Notes: a model not told the origin generated them from the sequence alone. Numbered from the stretch's first letter, positions 48,684 to 64,000 are shown. The stretch is DNA of 64,000 nt from Chlorocebus sabaeus (GCF_047675955.1 NC_132915.1:1029001-1093000), one strand, 5' to 3'. Numbers and translations: made by a program.

Positions 48684-49102
48684 TCCTATTGTTTTCACCA
48701 GTGACTGCTTCAGAAATTTGAAAATGGCTATTTTGTTCTTTTATGCCCTGCTGCCCCTTAGCCCCAATATTTTTTACGTTTCCTCTGTGGCACATCAGAG
48801 CACTGTGGACAAGCTCTCGTCTTTTAACATGTCATGGATACTGGCCTGGGTTTGCCACATAGATATTCAGAGGCTTCAATTTTACTCCCTCTTAACGTCA
48901 TCAAGGCGATCTGTGGGTCACCCCATGGCAATACCATAGAAAGAAGCCCTCGGCAGCCAGCAAGCGCAGACATTTTTAGGGCCAGGCTGCTTTCTCCCAC
49001 CGCCAACGTGCCCCAGGGCGCCGACCTTCACCTTCGCAGTCCCCCTCCTGCCTTCAGGCCTCCCGCTTGCGCTGCCAGTGAAAAGCCTCTTTCCCTGAAG
49101 CT
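48684..49102. other. Unassigned sequence
   Basis: No gene or repeat recognised. Confidence 0.5.
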
Positions 49103-49309
49103 CAGGTTTTCTTGACCGCTGTGCTATTGACATTTGGGGCTGGATAATTCTTTGTTGAGTGTGAGGCGACTGTCCCTGCTTCATAGGGTATCTGGTGGCA
49201 TGTATGGCTCTACCCACTAGATGCTAGGGGCTTAGCCCAACTTTGACAACCAACAGTCTCCAGAGGCTGCAAGGGACAGGGCAGATCACTCTGGGTTGAG
49301 AACCACCAG
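49103..49309 (-). mobile_element. MER20 (hAT-Charlie DNA transposon)
   Basis: 'caggttttcttgaccgctg', 'gctattgacatttggggctg', 'ggataattctttgttgag', 'tctacccactagatgc', 'acaaccaacagtctccag' and 'gggttgagaaccacc' follow MER20 in reverse over its whole length of about 210 bp, with intact terminal repeats. Confidence 0.9.
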
Positions 49310-49860
49310 CCTGAAGGATTGCAACCGCATTTTACGTGACCCTAAACACAAAGCCTGGTGGGTCCACATGTGGAGGGAGGGGGCCACACACAGCAGATAA
49401 AGCCATGGAAAGCCACTCTGTTGGAAGTTCTCTTATTTCCAGGTAGAAACTAGGAGGAGACAGCGGAAGCCCTGAGGTGTGGATATTGAGCGCGTGGAGA
49501 GTGGCCGTGGAAGCGAGGATCCGGGCACTTAAGACCCCCAGCGTAAGCAGCTAGGAGCAGGCCCCTTGACTCCGAAGACGCTGTGAGCGCTGACGGGAGG
49601 AAGGGGCCTCTGTTTCTCAGTGAGGTTTGGTGAGCCTGTTCCTGTTCTTCCTTCCTTCCCACTTATCCTCACAGCCAATGCCCATTAGAGGAAGAGATGC
49701 GATTGCATGTGAAATGCCCGTCAGTACTTCTCCAACTGGAATCTACAGACCTCCGGAGGCCCACAGACATTTCTTCTGCAGTCGGTGAGCTTTCTGAGAA
49801 CACACATGGCTTTCTGGGGAGCTAAAAGGATGAAGTTCATTACGTGTTGGATCATTTACA
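49310..49860. other. Unassigned sequence
   Basis: No gene or repeat recognised. Confidence 0.5.
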
Positions 49861-50139
49861 GTGACACTGTCCAATACTGTAGCCACTGGCCACTTGTGGC
49901 TATCAAGAACCCGAAGTGTGACCAGCAGAAACTGAGGTGTGCTTTAAGTGTCAAATACACACTGGATTTTAAAGACTTAGAAAAAAAAAGAATATGAACC
50001 GTCTCAGTAATTTTTTATATGCATTACCTGCTGAAATGCTAATATTTCAGATATATTAGGTTAAATAAAATCTATTATTAAAATTAATTTCACCTGTCTC
50101 TTTTTACCTTGTTAATGTGACTGCTAGAAATCTTACCCC

Positions 50140-50213
50140 CAGCTTTACTGAGGTGCAATCGACAAATAAAAATGATATATATTTTAAGTGTCCAATGTGA
50201 TGTGCTGCCAGAA
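50140..50213 (+). mobile_element. L1M 3' fragment nested in hAT element
   Basis: 'cagctttactgaggtgcaat' and 'gatatatattttaagtgtcc' match the start of an L1M 3' UTR segment (agctttattgaggtataatt). Short similar sequences (gctagaaat, gccagaaaa) flank it like a decayed target duplication. Confidence 0.6.
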
Positions 50214-50233
50214 AATTTAAAATTGTGTACGTG

Positions 50234-50545
<312 letters not shown>

Positions 50546-50575
50546 TTATATTTTACTGGACAGCATTGATATAAT

Positions 50576-51450
<875 letters not shown>

Positions 51451-51467
51451 AATTTGCATGGACCTTC

Positions 51468-51964
51468 TATAGCATAAAACTTATTTGTACTTGTTAGATT
51501 TCAGTGGTGCTAATAAATCACACCTCCCTTCCGTGGCTGAGTTTGGAACCATTGGCAGAGATGCAGGAATCAGACAGATGAAGATACAAATATCAGCTCT
51601 GTAACTGGTAAAAGGTAGAGTGGAGGTCAAGGCTTGCCTGTGTCATGGGTCACCCCGGAATTAAACTTGGCCCCCTGGCTTCAGACGGAGTTGGACAGCT
51701 TCAGATCTGCACGGCAGAGAGCAGAGCAACGCACAGGCCCCAGAGGACCACCGGCTTCAGCGCGGAGGGCTGAACAGTGCAGTTCCTCCCTCCCAGCCCT
51801 CCAACCAGCTAAGCGCGTCTCCTCCCAGCGGGGGACCAGGCCGCAAGAACCACCACCCCCACCCCGCCCTCCCCACGTGGAATCATGGGGAGAGGAGATG
51901 GAACGTGTTCCCCACCTGACCCCTGGCTTTCTGCTTGTGCAGTGACACTGCATGGTGGATTTCC
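51468..51964. other. Unassigned sequence
   Basis: A 103-codon frame at 51634-51945 has no recognisable domain. Confidence 0.5.
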
Positions 51965-53415
<1,451 letters not shown>

Positions 53416-53442
53416 CTTATTTACATAATATAATGACTGTAA

Positions 53443-53760
<318 letters not shown>

Positions 53761-53999
53761 TATAAGAAGTTTTTAAAGCATTTGTTCTGAGCCGCTGCTG
53801 TATCACGGGGAAGTTTCTGCAGAGCACATGGTGTGAGCAGGAGTTGGTTTTCTTCTCTGGAACACCAGACCTGCCTGCTTTACTCTCCAACCCTGGCTCT
53901 GCTGGGTCATTTTCTCTTCGTGTCTATGATTTTTCTCCTGCCTCACCCCGGAAGCTTTTAACTGTGCAGTGACGGGGAGGTAGAGGAGAAGAACATGTG
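53761..53999. other. Unassigned sequence
   Basis: No feature recognised. Confidence 0.5.
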
Positions 54000-54150
54000 A
54001 GTTGACAGTTACCTGTCCAAATCCAGACTCTGCACTTCCAAGCTGTGACTCTGGGCGGTTAGGGAACCACTCCCAGCTCACTTGTGCCACCCAGGAAGGG
54101 ATGTGGTGCCTCTCCCAGAGCTGCGATGTGGATGAAAGGCAGTCAAGTAA
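54000..54150 (+). repeat. MIR-like fragment
   Basis: 'ccagactctgcacttccaag' and 'gctgtgactctgggcggtta' fit the MIR core. The 3' part is diverged. Confidence 0.45.
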
Positions 54151-54283
54151 GTAAACTCATTTGGCTCTCAAAACCTTCCCTTTTCTCTCTTCTTGACTGA
54201 ATTTTTAGGCCTTTTCTAGTGCTACATCTGCTTGATTATTATGTCTTTTAATTTTTACTTTATGTAGTTGAAAACCTAAATGG

Positions 54284-54583
54284 TGGCCCACAGACACAGG
54301 GCATGGTGGCTCACACCTGTAATCCCAGCACTTTGGGAGGTGGAAGCATCTCTTAAGCCCAGGAGTTCTAGATCAGCCTGGACAACATGGGGAGACCCCA
54401 TCTCCACCAAAAATAAAAAAATTAGCCAGGCATGGTGGTGTGTGCCTGTAGTCGCAGCTACTCAGGAGGCTGAGGTGGGAGGATTGCTTGAGCCCAGGAA
54501 CTCAAGACTGCAGTGAGCTGTGATGGCACCATAGCACTCCAGCCTGGGCGACAGAGGCCCTGTCTGAAAAAACAAACAAACAA
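54284..54583 (+). mobile_element. AluJ-like
   Basis: Sense Alu with altered 5' end, J-type 'cttaagcccaggagttc' and a (CAAA)-type tail. Perfect 14 bp duplication gaaaacctaaatgg at 54270-54283 and 54584-54597. Confidence 0.94.
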
Positions 54584-54597
54584 GAAAACCTAAATGG

Positions 54598-55196
54598 GCA
54601 GCAGTAGGAGGAAAGATACATTAGGTAAACCATGCTTGGGGTTTGTACAATTTCAAAGTGTAATTGTCAAAAAGTTTTAAAAAAGATTCTCAAACACGTA
54701 TTTATTGAGTTGTATTAGTCCATCAGGATTCATTTAATGTGTTGATGGCAGAACTAAAGAGACAGTAAAGCTAATTTAAGGAGGATAGGAGAGATTGGTA
54801 TACATAGTCAATCAAAGAAAAAAATACTGAAATAATATTGCCAAGTTAGGCACAGAACTGGTGAATGTCCAACAAGGCCAAAATTATAGCCTTCAGAGCG
54901 ATCTTGTCTCTTGGATAGAAATAATTTGCTTTTCCAGTGAATGAAAACAATTTCAGCTTCTACCATTTAATATTTTACGGAGTGTAGGCCCGAAACAGTA
55001 GCAAATAGTAGGTCAAGCAAAGATGATAACTCCAGAAACTCAGGTGACTCTCAGGTGAGCTTCTCAGGCAATGCTAGAAAGACACTGAAAGGATTTTGTT
55101 TTAAGGCCAAGTTATGGATAACTTTCATTTCTTAAGATAATAGCATTATACTAAAGTAAGACTATTTTCTTTCTTTAAAAAAAAAAAGAAGGAAGG
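54598..55196. other. Unassigned sequence
   Basis: AT-rich. No gene or repeat recognised. Confidence 0.5.
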
Positions 55197-56079
<883 letters not shown>

Positions 56080-56104
56080 CATACCCTACTTTTTTGGGGG
56101 CGGG

Positions 56105-56388
56105 GGGAATGCAGTCCTGCTGTATTGCCCATATCGCCCAGGCTGGAGGGCAGTGGTGCCATCTTGGCTCACTGCAGCCTCCGCCTGTTGGATTCAGGCG
56201 ACTGTCATGCCTCAGCCTCCCAAGTAGCTGGGATTACATGCATGTGCCACCATGCCTGGCTACCTTTTATATTTTTAGTTGAGATGGTTTCACCATGTTG
56301 GCCAGGTTAATCTTGAACTCCTGACCTCAAGTGATCTGCCTGCCTTTCTAACTGGCATGATTACAGATGTGAGCCACTGTGCCTGGTC
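56105..56388 (-). mobile_element. Alu, diverged
   Basis: Antisense, 25 bp after the preceding Alu. The normal T-tail is replaced by a G-rich run at 56095-56107, and 'tgagccactgtgcctggtc' ends it. Confidence 0.9.
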
Positions 56389-57360
56389 ACACCCCACATT
56401 TGACAATGATGCTTTAGGACAATTCCAGCCATTACGATCTCTTGGGTCTAGGATCTTGTCTTGAACCACATTTGAACCTTTCGGTACATGAACACTTCTG
56501 TTGGCTGGCAAACCAAAACTTCCTGGTTTTCAGAAAAAGAAAACGACTCAAGAGAGGCGACTTGGACTTCAAATGGTGATTACAAAACATTTTGATGATT
56601 TAAGTGTAAATGAATCAGAAGCATCTGGATTTAATTAGCCTCCAAACACAGACATTTCCAAACGTGGGGAAGGAAAACAGCATACTTGTGTCAAAACACA
56701 TCTTGAGGGTTTCCTGCTAAATTCAAAATGATGGAAAAACAGATGGAACCATCTGCCAGGCATTCAGGTTGTTCTCCACATGGACCATCTTATCAGGGAC
56801 ACGGAGCTGCGGGGCGTTTCTCCCACAGACACGGACAGCGTCCCTGCGTCGCCTTTGCCAGCCTGTTTGTGGCCCACATTTAATTAAACCAGGCCTACGC
56901 ATGGCTGGAGAGAGTGCGGCTTCCATGTTTTTGAAGATGGTCCAGGGCACAGTCCTCATGGGACCATGTGTGTGGTCTTCCCTTGCAGCGGAAAACCCCG
57001 TCTCCTTCTCACGTCCTGTGAGTTTTTCCATGTTACCCACAAGCTGGCCACAGAGGCATCCCAGTGCTGAATGCAAGCTGCTCCCGCTGCCCGGACTGTG
57101 TTTTTGACGCTGCCTGGTGTCAGGCATTCGGGGGTGTACATGGCTCTTCCCTTAGAGGTTGAGCTGCTCTTCTTCTCCAATGAGGAAGGAGCTGAAAGCT
57201 CAAGCGCCCAGGCTGTCACAGGATGTGCTTCCAGAAGAAAGACAGAATCCATGCATGCTGAGGCCAGAAGGGAAACAGGTGCAATGCTCTTCAGAGCTCC
57301 TAAAAACCCCGGTACTGTGTCTAAGCTTTTTACGCATTGGAGTGTCCAAATTTCCCACTG
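56389..57360. other. Unassigned sequence
   Basis: Overlapping frames of 134 and 137 codons (minus) and 112 and 96 codons (plus) occupy 56723-57369. None has a motif I recognise, and all overlap frames on the other strand. No gene is called. Confidence 0.45.
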
Positions 57361-57592
57361 AATGGTCAAATAATAACGATACTGTGCATTTGTTGAACGA
57401 GAGTCTACAAGATGCTTTCACATGCACAACCTCGTGAATGGTGAATCACCCACATTTTACAGAAGAGGGAATTGGTGGATTGAGGTGAGATCTGCTCAAG
57501 GTCTCTCAGTCAGGAGGGGGTAGGGCTGGACTTGATCTGGATCTTGAAATTCTGAGCCGAGGCTATTTCCCACTATTCCACATCTACCAAAG
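57361..57592 (-). repeat. MIR
   Basis: 'ctgtgcatttgttgaacg', 'gatgctttcacatgcac', 'cccacattttacagaagagg', 'tgctcaaggtctctcagtc' and 'gagccgaggctatttccc' follow antisense MIR over most of its length. Confidence 0.8.
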
Positions 57593-58209
57593 AGGAATGT
57601 GACAATGACCAGTGTTGTTTAGGTTCAGATCTCATACCTCCACTTGCCAGCCAGACGCACCTTCCCACAGGGGAAGCAGAGCGAGTTCCAGGCTCCCGAA
57701 CTCCCCCATCGCTGCCTGGGACATCCTGGTCAATGTGGAAGCACCACCCACGCCCCGTCTCACTCTCAACAGTGTCCAGGTTGAGACGATGAATTATCTG
57801 GATACTCTTCTCTGAACCCAGTCTAAAAGGGACGGATTTTTCTGGTTTTATTTGGATAAATCATTGAACTTTTCCCATCCCAGCTGCTTCCCACAAACAT
57901 TTCCAAATGGGTGTTTTCCTGTTTTGAGGAGTAACGTCTCAGTTTCCAGAGACCTTGAAGATTTCCTGACAGAAATACCTAATGCAGGCTCAAAGCATTG
58001 GTTGAGTGTCCACACAATTCTCTACCACCTAGCTCTGACATTGTGCCTTACTCCAAAGTTAACCATGGTTTCTTCATCTCTCTCAAGGAAGGAGGGAGTC
58101 GAGAGACCTGCTGTAACCAGATTCTCATGTAAGCCAAGCTGGTTTTTGGTGCCTTTCCACTTCTCTTTCTGTGTCCATCTCCTACCCTCAGGTTCCATCT
58201 CTTCTCATC
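57593..58209. other. Unassigned sequence
   Basis: No gene or repeat recognised. A 122-codon plus frame at 57852-58220 has no known domain. Confidence 0.5.
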
Positions 58210-58587
58210 CCCACAGATGATGGCATCGCCCCCAGGCTGTCCTCTGTGTCCCACAGATGATGGCACCGTCCCCAGACTGTCCTCTGCATCCCACAGACAA
58301 TGGCACTGCCCCCAGGCTGCCCTCTGCGTCCCGCCCCCAGGCTGCCCTCTGCGTCCCGCCCCCAGGCTGTCCTCTGTGTCCTATAGACGATGGCACCACC
58401 CCCAGGCTGTCCTCTGTGTCCTATAGACGATGGCACCGCCCCCAGGCTGTCCTCTGCATCCCCACAGATGGTGGCACCGCCCCAGGCTGTTCTCTGCATC
58501 CCCACAGATGGTGGCACCGCCCCAGGCTGTTCTCTGCATCCCCACAGATGGTGGCACCGCCCCAGGCTGTCCTCTGCATCCCCACAG
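58210..58587 (+). repeat. 40 bp GC-rich VNTR
   Basis: About nine full units of 40 bp (landmarks ccacagatggtggcaccg and ccaggctgtcctctgcatc) plus partial units near 58320-58375 that lack the 'acagatgatggcac' half. The three units from 58461 to 58580 are almost identical, with exact 40-base spacing; upstream units are more varied (tatagacgatgg, cacagacaatgg). Since 40 is not a multiple of three, the open frames of 136 (plus) and 143 (minus) codons change reading through successive units and are not credible proteins. Confidence 0.95.
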
Positions 58588-59244
58588 TCTCTTGCATCAA
58601 CTCTCACCGAATCTCCCACTTTTACCTGATTGAGATTGTTTTTCCCACTTCTATTGCCCTCGCATGAGCCTTAGGGAAGGACCTAATGCCCTCATTTCCA
58701 CGAATCCTCCTGGCCTTGTTAAAGGAGCTGTTTTGGGGAATATTTCACGTGCTGTGGAGTCATGGAGCTCACAGCTAGGCCAGTCCCTGAAGGGCCGGGA
58801 GGGACAGAAGAGAAGAGGGAGGAAGAAGGTTTCTGTGGACGCCGCTGTCTGCCAGGAGGGTTATCTGCGTGTCTCTACTAGGCCCTTCACACCTATGACT
58901 TGCTTTCATGAAGGGGTTCAGCCACCTTCTTAGCAGGAGAAGGGATCTTGTGGAACTGTGAGGACATGGAACTCCACAGAGGCTGCGCACCACGCATGGG
59001 AATGGGAGCAGGGCCCGCAGCCCGGCCTCTCTGTGGTGGCTTGTCCGTGTGCACGCTCCGTGTGCACATTCTTCCCTAGAGCAGCCTCCTCTGCAGCCCC
59101 ACTGCCACGTCCCTCCGACTCACTGGCACCCAGGCCCCACGGCTCCCCCATCCTCTCTCTAGCCACTTCTTCCCTCTAGCGCTTAACTAGTCTTTGGCTG
59201 TAAGCAAAAGAAACCAACTCCGGCTATAACCTATCCAAGAGGGA
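58588..59244. other. Unassigned sequence
   Basis: No gene recognised. Confidence 0.5.
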
Positions 59245-59400
59245 AGGACTTGGGGAGAATGCATGTGTTCGGTAGGATACCTCGGAAGCAGATGTGGAGA
59301 AAGGGGTTTGAGTGCAAGCGATTTGTTTTTGAGAGGTGATCTCAGGAAGCACAGGTGGAGGAGTGGGGAGATGAGTCGGGGAAGGAAGGCCGCGGTTTCA
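59245..59400 (-). mobile_element. Possible LTR fragment
   Basis: 'ggatacctcggaagcagatg', 'gaaaggggtttgagtgcaag' and 'gaggtgatctcaggaagc' resemble the reverse of an LTR 3' end; a related end in sense may lie at 62380-62455. Family unknown. Confidence 0.4.
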
Positions 59401-59866
59401 GGGCACGAGGAGAGCAGGTTTCTTTAGGGGCCTCTGAATTAACCCCGCCCCTGAGCTGGGAGAAGCCAGGACGTTTATCTTCAAACTCCCATCTATCTTC
59501 AGTTCAAGATAATCTGAATTCTGCCACAGGCAAGCAGAATACAATTCCAGTCAGAGAATGTTCTCAGGCAGAGTCCAGATTCTTGAAGAAAAGAGCCGAT
59601 GGCTATGTGGTGGTTTATCTCCAAGATGCTTACTGTCCATCATCCGCTTCCCTCTCTATGTGCATAAACTATTCCCCTATTGAGAGATGACTCCCCTGCA
59701 CCTTGAATCTACACTCAAATTCAGTGAAGGGGACGTCTCACAGCTTATGCCTGAGTCTCTTGAAGCATTCACTTTGAGGGGAATCAGCGGCTTTGGAAAA
59801 AGTCCAACTACTTCAAGACTGCCATGCTATGAGGAAGCCCAAGCTAGCCATATGAAGAGGCTGCAT
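59401..59866. other. Unassigned sequence
   Basis: No feature recognised. The 111-codon frame at 59355-59690 has no known domain. Confidence 0.5.
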
Positions 59867-59867
59867 G

Positions 59868-59899
<32 letters not shown>

Positions 59900-59908
59900 G
59901 AGAGACAG
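59868..59908 (+). repeat. (GA)n microsatellite
   Basis: About 20 GA units with two ACA interruptions, immediately left of an Alu. Confidence 0.95.
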
Positions 59909-59909
59909 G

Positions 59910-60220
59910 GGACCCGGTGTAGTGACTCACGCCTGTAATCCCAGCAGTTTGGGAGGCCGAGGTGATCGGATCACCTGAGGCCAGGAGTTCAAGATCAGCC
60001 TGGCCAACGTGGTGAAACCCTGTCTCCACAAAAATACAAAAATTAGCCCGGCATGGTGGTGCGTACCTGTAATCCCCAGCTACTGGGGAGGCTGAGGAAA
60101 GAGAACTGCTTGAACCCAGGAGGCAGAGGTTGCAGTGAGCTGAGATAGCACCTCTGCACTCCAACCTGGGTGACAGAGCAAGACTCTGTCACAAAACAAA
60201 ACAAAACAAAAACAAAAGAA
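59910..60220 (+). mobile_element. Alu
   Basis: Sense Alu with a diverged 5' end (gacccggtgtagtgactc) and an (AAAAC)n tail running into a GA-rich stretch. Confidence 0.93.
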
Positions 60221-60305
60221 AGGAAGCGAGAGGGAGAGAGGAGAAAGAGAGGCTCCATCAGCCCCGAGCTGCGCCAGCTGTCCCAGACCAGGCACCAACA
60301 GGTGA

Positions 60306-60634
<329 letters not shown>

Positions 60635-60650
60635 GACTTTAGATGAACTT

Positions 60651-60795
60651 AGCCTCAGTCATAGACTGACTGCAATTGTATGAGACCAGCCAGCCAGACC
60701 TGTTAACCTCCGGAACCATGACAGGTAACAATAAATTATTGTTGTACTCTGTTTAGAGTTTCTGTGCGGCTTGTTATGCAGCCTCAGATAACAGG
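60651..60795 (+). mobile_element. Possible LTR 3' end
   Basis: 'gagaccagccagccagacc', 'ccggaaccatgacag', 'taacaataaattattgttg' and 'tcagataacagggac' resemble the 3' end of an old MaLR-type LTR with its 'aataaa' signal. Low certainty. Confidence 0.4.
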
Positions 60796-61177
60796 GACCG
60801 CATAAGGGAGCAGTGAGCATGGGGGGGTGCGGGCAGGATGCCCACGACATTGCTGCAGGCAGCGTGTGCAGTGAAAGAGAAAACCCGTGTCCCAGCCTCA
60901 CGGATGGTATGCCATGGACCTCTGCAGCGGCACAGACTGGACAATCACTTTAGAGCACTGATCTCAATGGCTGTCTTCTCTGAGTCATTTTGCTCAGTAT
61001 TTAAATTCCCTGGAGGGAGGGAGTCCAATTGTCCCATCTTGAGTCATCGGAATCTTGGGTCAGAGATGACAGGGGATCTTGACTGACAATGACCTCAAGA
61101 TTGCATACAATGGGGAAGGTCATTCTTTAAAAAAAATGGAGAAGTGAGGAGACCAGAAGAGCAGCGACTGAATTACA
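60796..61177. other. Unassigned sequence
   Basis: No feature recognised. Confidence 0.5.
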
Positions 61178-61330
61178 CAGGCAGGTGGCACGTGCTTGTA
61201 GTCCCAGCTATTTGGGAGGTTGAGACGAGTGGATTGTTTGAGCCCAAGAGTTTGAGGTTACAGTGAGCAATGACCACACCACTGCACTCCAGCCTGGGCA
61301 ACAGAGTGAGGCCCTGTCTCAAGAAAAAGA
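61178..61330 (+). mobile_element. Alu right arm only
   Basis: Starts in the right monomer (ggcaggtggcacgtgcttg) and runs to 'ctcaagaaaaag', so the left arm is absent. Followed by an A/G-rich run. Confidence 0.88.
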
Positions 61331-61386
61331 AAGGAAGGAAGAAAGGAAGGAAAGGAGGGAGGGAGAGAGGGAAGGAGGGAAGGGAT
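61321..61386 (+). repeat. (AAGG)n / (GGGA)n microsatellite
   Basis: Tetranucleotide purine run grown from the Alu tail. Confidence 0.92.
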
Positions 61387-61689
61387 GGTACTGGGAAAGC
61401 CAAACCAAGAAATGCTCCCTTTGTATGTGGCTCCACCCCCACCCCCAGTTCACGTTGCTAACTGCCTAGGTCTCCAGGTACCGTTCCAAATCTCACCGTA
61501 GGAATTTGCTTTATCCAGCTCATCTTTCCAAGTCAGGCCACGCAGGGCCCTGGTAGTCAAATGGTCAGCTTCCCACCCCTTGGTCCAAAAAGCTGTGGTT
61601 AGGTGGGAGGGCTCAGTCACATGTCACAAAAACTTCGTTATGCCTCTGGCAGTGACCACAAGGACAGGCAGTCCCCTCTTGCTACAGAT
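61387..61689. other. Unassigned sequence
   Basis: No feature recognised. Confidence 0.5.
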
Positions 61690-61880
61690 GCGAAGGTTAC
61701 AATAATGGACGCTAGGCTGAAGTCCCAGCCTCGCCTGCTGTAGGACTCTACCAAAGGCCCTCAAGCTCTGATGGTCGCCTTCCTTATCTGTAATCCCAGT
61801 ACCTACCCAGAGGTTTCTTGGGAGGACCAAAGAAGAAGCCCTTAGCACACCGCCTGACTTACGTGTTTAGTGGCGGTAGT
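61690..61880 (+). repeat. MIR-like
   Basis: 'gctgaagtcccagcctcgc', 'cttccttatctgtaatccc', 'agtacctacccagaggttt' and 'cccttagcacaccgcctg' follow MIR in sense. Confidence 0.65.
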
Positions 61881-62554
61881 CTACCATTTTTGTCTACAAG
61901 CCCAGGTCTGCCACCATGTCTGCTACTTAACCCTCAGTGAAGAGGACCAGATTCCTCCATGCAGAGGGTAGAGCAGCTGACTGTGTGTGCCTCTCGCCAG
62001 CACCCTCACCCTCATCCTCACAGTGAGTGCCGCTTTCCAACCACCAGCCCCTGCAACACTTTGCCTGAGGCCTTCCTTTGTCTCCTGCGGTAGCTCTACT
62101 CAAGCCAGGCCAAAGAGCTAGGGAACTAAAGGTCACTCCCCTCCCCTCCGCTGCCCCCCACCAGTGGCCATGGAGTATGGTGTACAAGTGCCCCAGCACC
62201 CTTGCCCTTCGGGTGGCATGCATCCGAGGTTGTGTTCCATAGTGCCTTCCAGAATCCTGCAGACCAAGAGGGTCAAGCTCAAGTTGTCCGTGGTGGGAAC
62301 TTGCTGGATAATGGATCCTTATTTGACTGGCTGTCCTTCTCCGTCTCCCTTCCCCACTCCCCTGCTGTTGTTCCCCATGCTGTGGGCCCCTCCGAAATAA
62401 ATTACCTGCACTTGAATTCTTGTCTCAAGGTCTGGATCAGGAGAGCCCAGACTAAGCGAGGAAGGGAAACTCTTTGGTTTATGAGAAGGATCAGACTTCC
62501 AATATTTTTATCTTGTCCTAGCTTCTGAACCTCATGAGGATGGCTCTTGGAATA
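61881..62554 (+). mobile_element. Possible LTR, 3' end near 62455
   Basis: 'gtgggcccctccgaaataaa', 'gcacttgaattcttgtctca', 'aggtctggatcaggagagcc' and 'cagactaagcgag' resemble an LTR 3' end with polyadenylation signal. How far the element extends to the left is unclear. Confidence 0.4.
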
Positions 62555-62640
62555 CCTGTGTTACCCAGGTTGGTCTTGAAGTCTTGCCTCAGCCTCTGAA
62601 AGTGCTGGGATTATAAACATGAGCCATGTCACCAGGCCTA
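62555..62640 (-). mobile_element. Alu fragment
   Basis: 'gttacccaggttggtcttg' and 'gaaagtgctgggattataaa' then 'gagccatgtcaccaggcc' are the 5' part of an old Alu in antisense. Confidence 0.75.
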
Positions 62641-64000
62641 AAGATCTTCTCTAAGGATGTATAGACCTCCCAGCTCCTTTCACTTTCAGAATGTGGAACA
62701 CCATGAAAATTTAGTGATTGTTGAAAAAGGCACTAATACATTCACGATTGGGAGGAAGAGGTGAATGAGAAGTTGTCATGGGGGCGTGAGAAGGTGTCCC
62801 ATTACTAAAAAAAATGCATATAGACCACACGTTGAACTACAACCATGAAGTCCTTTTACCTTTTGAAATTGATTCAAAAAGCAAATGGGATTTAATTTCA
62901 TGTTATTCTGGCAAAGCCAGTGAGGAGTTCCTCTTTTCCCCTTTCCACCCACAATTTCGTTCACACATCAGGTACCCGTAGGGACCTAGGAGAAAGAGGA
63001 GAGCAGGTGGGGTGGATGAGCAAATTGAATGGCTTTATCCCAGAGCAAGTGGGCCCATTTACCCATTTACAGTGTAAACTTCACAACAGGCACATTGTGG
63101 TAACAACATCTGCACTTTATAACACGTCCTGCGACAGCAGTTCTGCCATTATCTGCTGTGTGCTTTATAATGTGTGCTGTGCCCGGCGCCCAAGGCACGC
63201 TTGGGGAAGGCCTCCTTTCTGCAGTGGTTAGATTTACGGCCCGGGCCTCCATCTGAGGAGATTAGCAAGACTAAGGCTGTTTAGTTTGGCAAAGATGAGA
63301 GAAGCTGGGGATGTGATAGGTATGTTATAGAAAATGATAAATGAAGAAAGGGAAGGCTTTGGGGGCCTCTTATTTGCCATTGCAAAGACACTTAACATAC
63401 TCCCTTCTCCACCCCAGTATGTCATTAACCCAGGTGGTTGGGGGCTGTCGGTGGGGGCAGAGGCCTCTGAAAGCCGGGCCTCGAGGGAAAGACGGAAAGA
63501 CGCTGTGCTGATGGGAAATGTCTGGGTGGATGTATTTATATGAAATAACACCTAGGCTACATTAGTGAGGATCGGTTTACCGGGGCCATCCATCCTACTT
63601 TAGGGCATGGTGACAAGGCTGGCTGTGCCTCCCGCTTCCCAGGGGAAAGGGCCCCAGACGACTTGGCACCAGTCCCCTCCATGGGGCGTCTGGGTTTCCA
63701 GCAGCCTTTCTTCCTAGGAGACGGAGAGGGGAATCCAAGCACAGCATGGAGGCAGGCATCCTGAAGGCTGCAGGGAGGGTGTGGCCAGCTGCTGCGGGGC
63801 GTTAGGACTTTGGTAAGGCCAGCAGCAAAGCGGGTCACCGAGACTGCCCACCTTGAAGGGAAGGCACCTGGGGACTGCTGGATTTCGTTATTCACCTGGG
63901 ACTTTATCTCTGGTCCCAAAGAGAACTCTGTCATCTTTCAACACTGCAGCGTGCAGGCTGGCAGGCTCACGAGGAAGGGTCCTGCCTTTGGTGGCCAATG
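62641..64000. other. Unassigned sequence to window end
   Basis: No gene, RNA or repeat recognised in this 1.36 kb. Frames of 103, 105 and 125 codons overlap one another on both strands without known domains. Confidence 0.45.

Noticed and set aside
47127..48939. Long Pro/Ser/Leu and Arg/Gly/Glu frames (up to 523 codons)
   Set aside because: They follow from a purine-only 12-mer repeat that cannot make stop codons in most frames.
58210..58587. CRISPR-like array
   Set aside because: Units are contiguous 40 bp copies without distinct spacers, in a primate genome: a minisatellite.

Overview
The window is primate nuclear DNA, most likely from an Old World monkey (macaque, baboon or relative). About thirty Alu elements of several ages sit among L1, L2, MIR, LTR and DNA-transposon remnants. 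The youngest Alus carry the pairing 'gagatccggccactgcac' (read in Alu sense) and 'cacctcgcccggctag' (read antisense), which I associate with cercopithecid AluY (AluYR) rather than human AluY. No protein-coding exon, tRNA, rRNA or other stable RNA gene could be identified, and every long open frame lies in a repeat or lacks any recognisable domain. The window therefore looks intergenic or deeply intronic.

Layout. 1-6,047: Alus, an ERVL/MaLR-type LTR, a MER5A copy and unassigned DNA. 6,048-7,946: a 1.9 kb minisatellite built only of purine-purine-pyrimidine triplets. 7,947-13,180: MIR- and MLT1-like fragments, then two 3'-terminal L1 pieces; the second holds an Alu and a local fold-back duplication. 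13,181-24,000: Alus, an antisense L2, a sense L2 split by an AluJ, and unassigned DNA. 24,034-27,305: an LTR, an old L1M and a pogo-like DNA transposon cut by two Alus. 28,100-33,000: MIRs, an Alu, a CpG island near 30.24-30.73 kb, two MLT1 LTRs and an L2. 34,224-35,105: an A/C-only-like satellite with a 306 bp higher-order period. 35,106-45,961: L1M, L2, Alus and large unassigned stretches. 45,962-48,683: a 260 bp block present twice, 1.06 kb apart, the second copy ending 20 bp before a 1.38 kb polypurine minisatellite. 48,684-57,600: MER20, a nested hAT/L1M/Alu structure, a second copy of the pogo-like transposon, and many Alus. 58,210-58,587: a 40 bp GC-rich VNTR. 58,588-64,000: Alus, possible LTR fragments, a MIR and unassigned DNA.

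The parts do not form a pathway. The main content is structural: four different minisatellites in 52 kb, each with strong strand asymmetry or higher-order structure, a dispersed duplication beside one of them, and one CpG island with no recognised gene. This density of minisatellites would fit a subtelomeric or otherwise recombination-prone region, but that is an inference. I found no convincing new biological system; the most unusual object is the 1.9 kb (RRY)n tract. Names of repeat families come from memory of consensus sequences and were not checked with a repeat-masking search.
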